From: CP2-2F sp034436235
GTDB taxonomy: Bacteria > Chloroflexota > Anaerolineae > Aggregatilineales > UBA2796
NCBI GenBank assembly: GCA_034436235.1
Contig: DAOTWB010000254.1
Coordinates: 1-33,580 of the forward strand
DNA: 33,580 nucleotides
Direction: 5' to 3'
Below the pieces are notes generated by a model. It ran no database searches. It was not told the DNA's origin and was given only the letters and a program-made list of their open reading frames with translations. A program made the translations under genes and the position numbers. Shown here in pieces: positions 30,162 through 33,580 of this stretch. How positions within the stretch are numbered: the stretch's first letter is position 1; every line of letters begins with the position of its first letter.

Positions 30162-31397
30162 ATGGATGATTCATTTGTCCTGCGCGTGCCGATTGACGCG
30201 CCGCTGCAGTTGGATATTGACTACATCGGCGGCGACCTGATCCTTGAAGGCAATCCGAGCGATGTGCTGCTCATCAGCGGCGAAGGCGCGCGCCTTGAGC
30301 GCCTTGCTGAGGATAGGCTGCGCCTTGCGTGCAGCTCGGATTGCCACGTGCGTCTGCCGCGCACGGTCTCAGCGCACGTGCGCGACGTGGCAGGCGATCT
30401 GCGCGCCACGGCATTGGCGAGCGCGTTGAGCGTCGAGCGTTGCCAAGCCGACTTGATCGTGCGCGCGCTGGACGCGCTGTTGCAAGCGCAATTCATCGCT
30501 GCTGATGCGCGGATCACAGAAGTGAACGGCGACGTGCAGATCGGCAGCGTTGGCGCAGATTTGGCGCTGCGCGACATCAACGGCGCGGTCGCGATAGATC
30601 ATGTCGGCGCGGATTTAGATGTCAAGCGCGTCAGCGGCGCGTGCGCCGTGCGCTTTGTCGGCGCGGATGCTTGCTTGAAAGATATACACGGCGCGCTCAA
30701 CATCGCGCATGTGGAGACAGACGCTGTGCTGAGCGATGTGCTGGCGGATTGCGCCATTGATCATATCGGCGCCGACCTTGTGCTAGACGTGCCGTTCCTG
30801 CCGAGCAGACGCTACCGCTTCGGCGCGGTTGGCGCGGATGTGCGGGCAAAAATTCGCAGCGGCAGCGCAGTGACGTTCAGCTTGCCCAGCGGCACGGCGC
30901 GGACGATCAACGTGCGCGGCGTCCAGCTGGTGTGCAAGGTAGATCGGGACATTTTGCAGGTCGGCGCGTGCGACGACACTTGCGCTGAGGTGACCTTCGA
31001 AGCCATTGGCGGCGATTTGCAGTTGGTCAGCCAAGGCAAAGGCTTCAGCAGCACGCTTGAGTTCTCGCTGCCCGAAAACTTGGGCGAGCTGATCTCCAGT
31101 CAGATCAGCCAGCAGCTCTCGCGCCTTGAGCAGACGCTTGCACAGCAGGCAGAGCGCACAGCGCGCCGCGCCACAGAGCGCGCCAAGAAACACGGCGAGC
31201 GCGCCCGCCGTCTTTGGACGTGGTCAGGCATGGCAGAAGTGCCGTCTGCGCCGCCGCGTCCGCCTGCGCCGCCGCGCCGCGAGACGCCTGCCGTCACAGA
31301 GGCGGAACGCATGGCGATCCTGCGCATGGTGGAAGAGCATAAGATCACGATTGATGAAGCAGAGCGTTTGTTGGCGGCACTGGAAGGACGCGGATGA
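30162..31397 (+). CDS. DUF4097-like beta-solenoid protein with C-terminal SHOCT-like module
   Basis: 411 aa, no signal peptide. Residues 12-300 are beta-rich and repetitive; from 127 to about 210 there are 18-residue units built on I-x-x-VGAD-x-x-L-x-D-I-x-G-A (units start near 127, 145, 163, 181, 199), as expected for a beta-solenoid of the DUF4097/bactofilin-like sort. Residues 306-352 are a Gln/Arg-rich probable coiled coil. A Pro-rich linker (361-376) leads to the SHOCT-like module (379-408, EAERMAILRMVEEHKITIDEAERLLAAL). In Bacillus YvlB/LiaX-type proteins a related combination is tied to envelope stress; that role here is inference. AAAGG lies 8-9 bases before the ATG. The stop overlaps a tiny reading frame, then the acetyltransferase begins. 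Confidence 0.8.
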   Translation: MDDSFVLRVPIDAPLQLDIDYIGGDLILEGNPSDVLLISGEGARLERLAEDRLRLACSSDCHVRLPRTVSAHVRDVAGDLRATALASALSVERCQADLIVRALDALLQAQFIAADARITEVNGDVQIGSVGADLALRDINGAVAIDHVGADLDVKRVSGACAVRFVGADACLKDIHGALNIAHVETDAVLSDVLADCAIDHIGADLVLDVPFLPSRRYRFGAVGADVRAKIRSGSAVTFSLPSGTARTINVRGVQLVCKVDRDILQVGACDDTCAEVTFEAIGGDLQLVSQGKGFSSTLEFSLPENLGELISSQISQQLSRLEQTLAQQAERTARRATERAKKHGERARRLWTWSGMAEVPSAPPRPPAPPRRETPAVTEAERMAILRMVEEHKITIDEAERLLAALEGRG

Positions 31398-31435
31398 GCC
31401 GAAGCCTGTATGTCAGCATCAGCATTCTTAGGTGA
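31394..31435 (+). other. 13-codon reading frame at the acetyltransferase start
   Basis: ATG 31394 overlaps the preceding stop as ATGA, the coupling pattern used elsewhere in this window, but it reads MSRSLYVSISILR and stops at 31433-31435. The long acetyltransferase frame is +1 to it. It is either a leader frame, chance, or the remnant of an original start later separated by an indel. Confidence 0.3.
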
Positions 31436-32444
31436 GAAAAGCGTCGCGTTCACAGGCGTGCGTCCTGTCAACTTACGCACGGATTTAGGCGGCATCGCTG
31501 AGCTGATTGACCTGTGTTTCAGCGTGGACGAGGCAGGGCGCGCCACAGCGCGCGAGTTGCGCGCGCTCAGCCAGACGGGCGCGCTGCTCTCGCTTTTACA
31601 GCGCATGGATCGCCTGCTGGACGGCTTGGGACAAGGTTTTGTCTGGTTAGAGGCAGGGCGCGTGGTCGGCAACGTCTCAATCGCGCCTGCGAACTATCCA
31701 TCGGACATGGGCAAAGGTTACATCGTCGCGAATGTGGCAGTGCATCCCGATTTTCGGCGGCGCGGCATCGCCAAAGCGTTGGTGAGCAAAGCGCTGGAGC
31801 ATATCCAAGCGCGCAACGGCACGTTCGCCATTTTGCAAGTGGAAGCGGAGAATCACGGCGCACGCGATCTGTACCGTGCGCTCGGTTTTTATGAAGAGCG
31901 GACGTTCATCAAGTGGCAGCGCTCTGCCATGTGGCGCGCGCCGCACAAGCTGGACGACATGCCGTTCATCACTTTGCGGCAAGGCAACGAGTGGCGCGCT
32001 GAGTATGCGTTGGCGCGTCTGGTGCGTCCGAATCGGCTGGGCGGCGTCGGCTGGCTGCGCCCGACTCATCCGCGCCTATTTCGTCCGTCGCTATGGCGCT
32101 CTCTGGAGATGCTCTTCAGCGGACAAGGCATTGAGCGCTGGATTGTGCGCAGCCCTGACGAGCGCAGCATCCTCGCTGCGCTGTGCGCACGGACTCAGTT
32201 CGGCGGCGCAGTGCATCTGGAGCTGTTGGTGCATCCTAGCCAAGCCGGCAAGCTGGAGAGGCCGTTGCTGAACTACGTGCTGCGCCGCTTTGAAGGTCAG
32301 CATCGCGCGCTGTACATGGAGCATCCTGCCGATGATGCGCTGACGAGCGCCGTTTTGGAAGAATACGGTTTCACGCGGCGTCACACGCTCGTCCACATGC
32401 GCCGCGACTTGGGAGGAAAGTTACCGCAACATGGCGACGCCTGA
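31410..32444 (+). CDS. GNAT-family N-acetyltransferase with two GNAT-like halves
   Basis: 344 aa from ATG 31410. GNAT enzymes move an acetyl group from acetyl-CoA to an amine. The first half (about 15-175) has VRPVNLRTDLGGIAELI, VVGNVSIAP, VANVAVHPDFRRRGIAKAL (acetyl-CoA binding motif A with the R-x-x-G-x-A loop) and LYRALGFYEE. The second half (about 190-340) repeats the layout in weaker form: VHLELLVHPSQAGKLERPLL, ALYMEHPADDALTSAVLEEYGF. Its pyrophosphate loop is less conserved, so it may be a non-catalytic or substrate-binding copy. The N-terminal ~15 residues are doubtful: no good ribosome site precedes ATG 31410 and similarity starts near VRPVN. It lies between two SHOCT-module genes and overlaps the next by 14 bases. 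Acceptor unknown. Confidence 0.82.
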   Translation: MSASAFLGEKSVAFTGVRPVNLRTDLGGIAELIDLCFSVDEAGRATARELRALSQTGALLSLLQRMDRLLDGLGQGFVWLEAGRVVGNVSIAPANYPSDMGKGYIVANVAVHPDFRRRGIAKALVSKALEHIQARNGTFAILQVEAENHGARDLYRALGFYEERTFIKWQRSAMWRAPHKLDDMPFITLRQGNEWRAEYALARLVRPNRLGGVGWLRPTHPRLFRPSLWRSLEMLFSGQGIERWIVRSPDERSILAALCARTQFGGAVHLELLVHPSQAGKLERPLLNYVLRRFEGQHRALYMEHPADDALTSAVLEEYGFTRRHTLVHMRRDLGGKLPQHGDA

Positions 32445-32793
32445 AGAGCGCATGAAAATTCTAGATATGATCCGCGAAGGCAAGATCAAGCCTGATGAAG
32501 GCGCGCGCCTGCTGCAGGCATTGCAACAAGGCGCCAAGAAGGCTGAGAAGCCGCGCGATCCGCGTTGGTTGCGCGTGCGCGTGCTAGACCTGAAGACGGA
32601 GCGCGTCAAGGTGAACGTGAACCTGCCGATGAGCGTGGTGAAAGTCGGTTTGAAGCTCGGCGCGCGCTTCGTGCCTGATGCAGAGGTGGATTTCGCCGCC
32701 GTCTTGCAAGCGATCCGCGAAGGGCAGGTCGGCAAGGTGCTGGAGCTGATCAATCACGAGGAAAACGAGCGCGTCGAGATTTGGGTCGAGTGA
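32431..32793 (+). CDS. Small protein with N-terminal SHOCT-like module
   Basis: 120 aa. The N-terminus (MATPEERMKILDMIREGKI, then KPDEGARLLQAL) is the third copy in this operon of the ~30-residue SHOCT-like module. The rest is a basic linker (33-45) and an alpha/beta domain (46-120) containing LRVRVLDLKTERVKVNVNLP, VVKVGLKLGARF and VLELINHEENERVEIWVE. The layout matches small proteins annotated as SHOCT-like or DUF4097-associated. No membrane segment or signal peptide. GGAGGAAAG lies about 10 bases before the ATG, inside the end of the acetyltransferase gene (14-base overlap). It is last in the operon; its stop is 1 base from the opposing gene's stop. Function unknown; it may bind the solenoid protein through the shared module. 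Confidence 0.8.
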   Translation: MATPEERMKILDMIREGKIKPDEGARLLQALQQGAKKAEKPRDPRWLRVRVLDLKTERVKVNVNLPMSVVKVGLKLGARFVPDAEVDFAAVLQAIREGQVGKVLELINHEENERVEIWVE

Positions 32794-32794
32794 T

Positions 32795-33580
32795 TCAGTG
32801 GACGCGAATCGGCGCTGCGCTGAGCAAGACGGCGCTTTGCGCTTCGACGAGCATCACTTGCACGTGACCGATGCTTGGCGCAGGCACGTCGCGGCGTATC
32901 GGCACGCGGTAGACTTCGCGGAAGGCTGTGCCTGCGCGCCATGCCGTCGTCGGATACAGTCCGTTGCCGTGAAAAGTGTACAGCCAGCCGTATATCTCGC
33001 CATCCGCGCCGATGAAAGCCAATCGCAGCGTGTAGTTCTGGTGGATCGCGCGCTCAGCTTGCCAGGTCAGCGCGACCACGACCGATTGTCCGCCGCGCAC
33101 GCTCGGACTCAACACTTCGTAGGCGCGCAAACTGATCGAATCGCTCAGCGCCGTGCCATCAGCCTGCGAGACGGCGACGAATTGAATGGGCGGCGCATAA
33201 TACGCCGCTAAGCCGCCATAAGCAAGCCACGCTGAGAGCGCCATCAGCGCGCACGCCATGCCAAGCGCTGTGTACACGCCAAATCTGCCCAAAGCGCGCC
33301 AGCAGAGCGCTAACGCGATTGCCCAAGCCGCCAGACTCGGCAGCAGGTAGCGCGCGCTCAGCAGCCGTCCGTTGTAATAGAGCAGGCTGAGCGCCAGCGC
33401 CGCCGCGATCGCGCTGAGACACGCGCTCAGCGACGTCCACAACACGCGCCTGCATCGCGCGCGCCATATGCCGAGCGCGCCGATCAGCACGCCGAGCCAC
33501 AGCGCGCCTTGTGTCCAAGACGGCAGCTGAATCGTTCCCCAGCCGAAGATTCCAAAAGCGCTCGTCGCGCCGTAGCGCAG
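32795..33580 (-). CDS. C-terminal part of a large polytopic membrane protein (partial, possible GT39-like glycosyltransferase)
   Basis: The frame is open from the stop at 32795 to the right edge of the window (33580), so this is the 3' portion of a gene starting outside; GTG 33488-33490 is an internal codon. About 261 codons are visible. The first third shows several hydrophobic helices (SLSACLSAIAAALALSLLYY, LLPSLAAWAIALALCW, TALGMACALMALSAWLAY). The last ~130 residues form a soluble beta-rich tail: LRAYEVLSPSVRGGQSVVVALTWQAE, LRLAFIGADGEIYGW, VYRVPIRRDVPAPSIGHVQVMLVE. This membrane-body-plus-beta-tail layout is typical of dolichyl-phosphate-mannose-type (GT39-like) or related glycosyltransferases in Chloroflexota, but the catalytic N-terminus is not visible, so that is inference. 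Confidence 0.7.
   Translation of the reverse strand: MRYGATSAFGIFGWGTIQLPSWTQGALWLGVLIGALGIWRARCRRVLWTSLSACLSAIAAALALSLLYYNGRLLSARYLLPSLAAWAIALALCWRALGRFGVYTALGMACALMALSAWLAYGGLAAYYAPPIQFVAVSQADGTALSDSISLRAYEVLSPSVRGGQSVVVALTWQAERAIHQNYTLRLAFIGADGEIYGWLYTFHGNGLYPTTAWRAGTAFREVYRVPIRRDVPAPSIGHVQVMLVEAQSAVLLSAAPIRVH

Overview
The window looks like chromosomal DNA of a Chloroflexota bacterium, most likely from the Anaerolineae side of the phylum. This is inferred from content, not from a marker gene. The clues are several PknB-type kinases with Thr/Pro-rich stalks and WD40, CARDB/FGE or NBR1-Ig-like sensor ends, DUF2089/SHOCT-like proteins, BcsB-like secreted proteins with TP-rich tails, and GC-rich DNA very rich in GCGC. 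Gene spacing is dense: no gap without a gene exceeds 300 bases. I see no transposase, integrase, CRISPR repeat array or phage gene.

Left end, 1-2383 (minus strand): a CRISPR adaptation and processing block, cas6-cas1-cas2, transcribed towards the left edge. Any effector genes or array lie outside the window. 2643-9542 (plus strand): three tandem paralogous Ser/Thr kinases that share one kinase chassis but carry different C-terminal modules: CARDB plus FGE-sulfatase, a soluble WD40 propeller, and a membrane-anchored WD40 propeller. They are followed by a tRNA-Gln(TTG) gene with its own promoter.

9687-16230 (minus strand): an operon read from 16230 downwards. It runs kinase with NBR1-like Ig domain, polytopic membrane protein, GT4 glycosyltransferase, fused GT9-GT26 glycosyltransferase, and RfaE1/HldE-type sugar kinase. 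This looks like a glycan-assembly operon headed by a receptor kinase. 16520-18465 (plus strand): a divergent pair, a degenerate glycerol-1-phosphate-dehydrogenase-like protein and a HEAT-repeat protein.

18598-29649 (plus strand): an exopolysaccharide operon with Wzz-like copolymerase fused to a degenerate GGDEF domain, O-antigen ligase/polymerase-like protein, two tandem BcsB-like proteins separated by a perfect GC hairpin, GT4, polysaccharide deacetylase and a second GT4. 29738-32793 (plus strand): a small operon in which a DUF2089 zinc-ribbon/HTH regulator, a beta-solenoid protein and a small protein all carry the same ~30-residue SHOCT-like helical module, with a double-GNAT acetyltransferase inserted. 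The right edge holds the C-terminal part of a large membrane protein on the minus strand.

Several promoters fit a sigma-70 pattern with an exact 17-base spacer and a TTGT-type -35 box, which helped fix transcription units. The least ordinary items are the sensor-swapped kinase array, the Wzz-GGDEF fusion feeding a two-BcsB export module, the tripled SHOCT-like module operon and the metal-site-degenerate G1PDH homologue.
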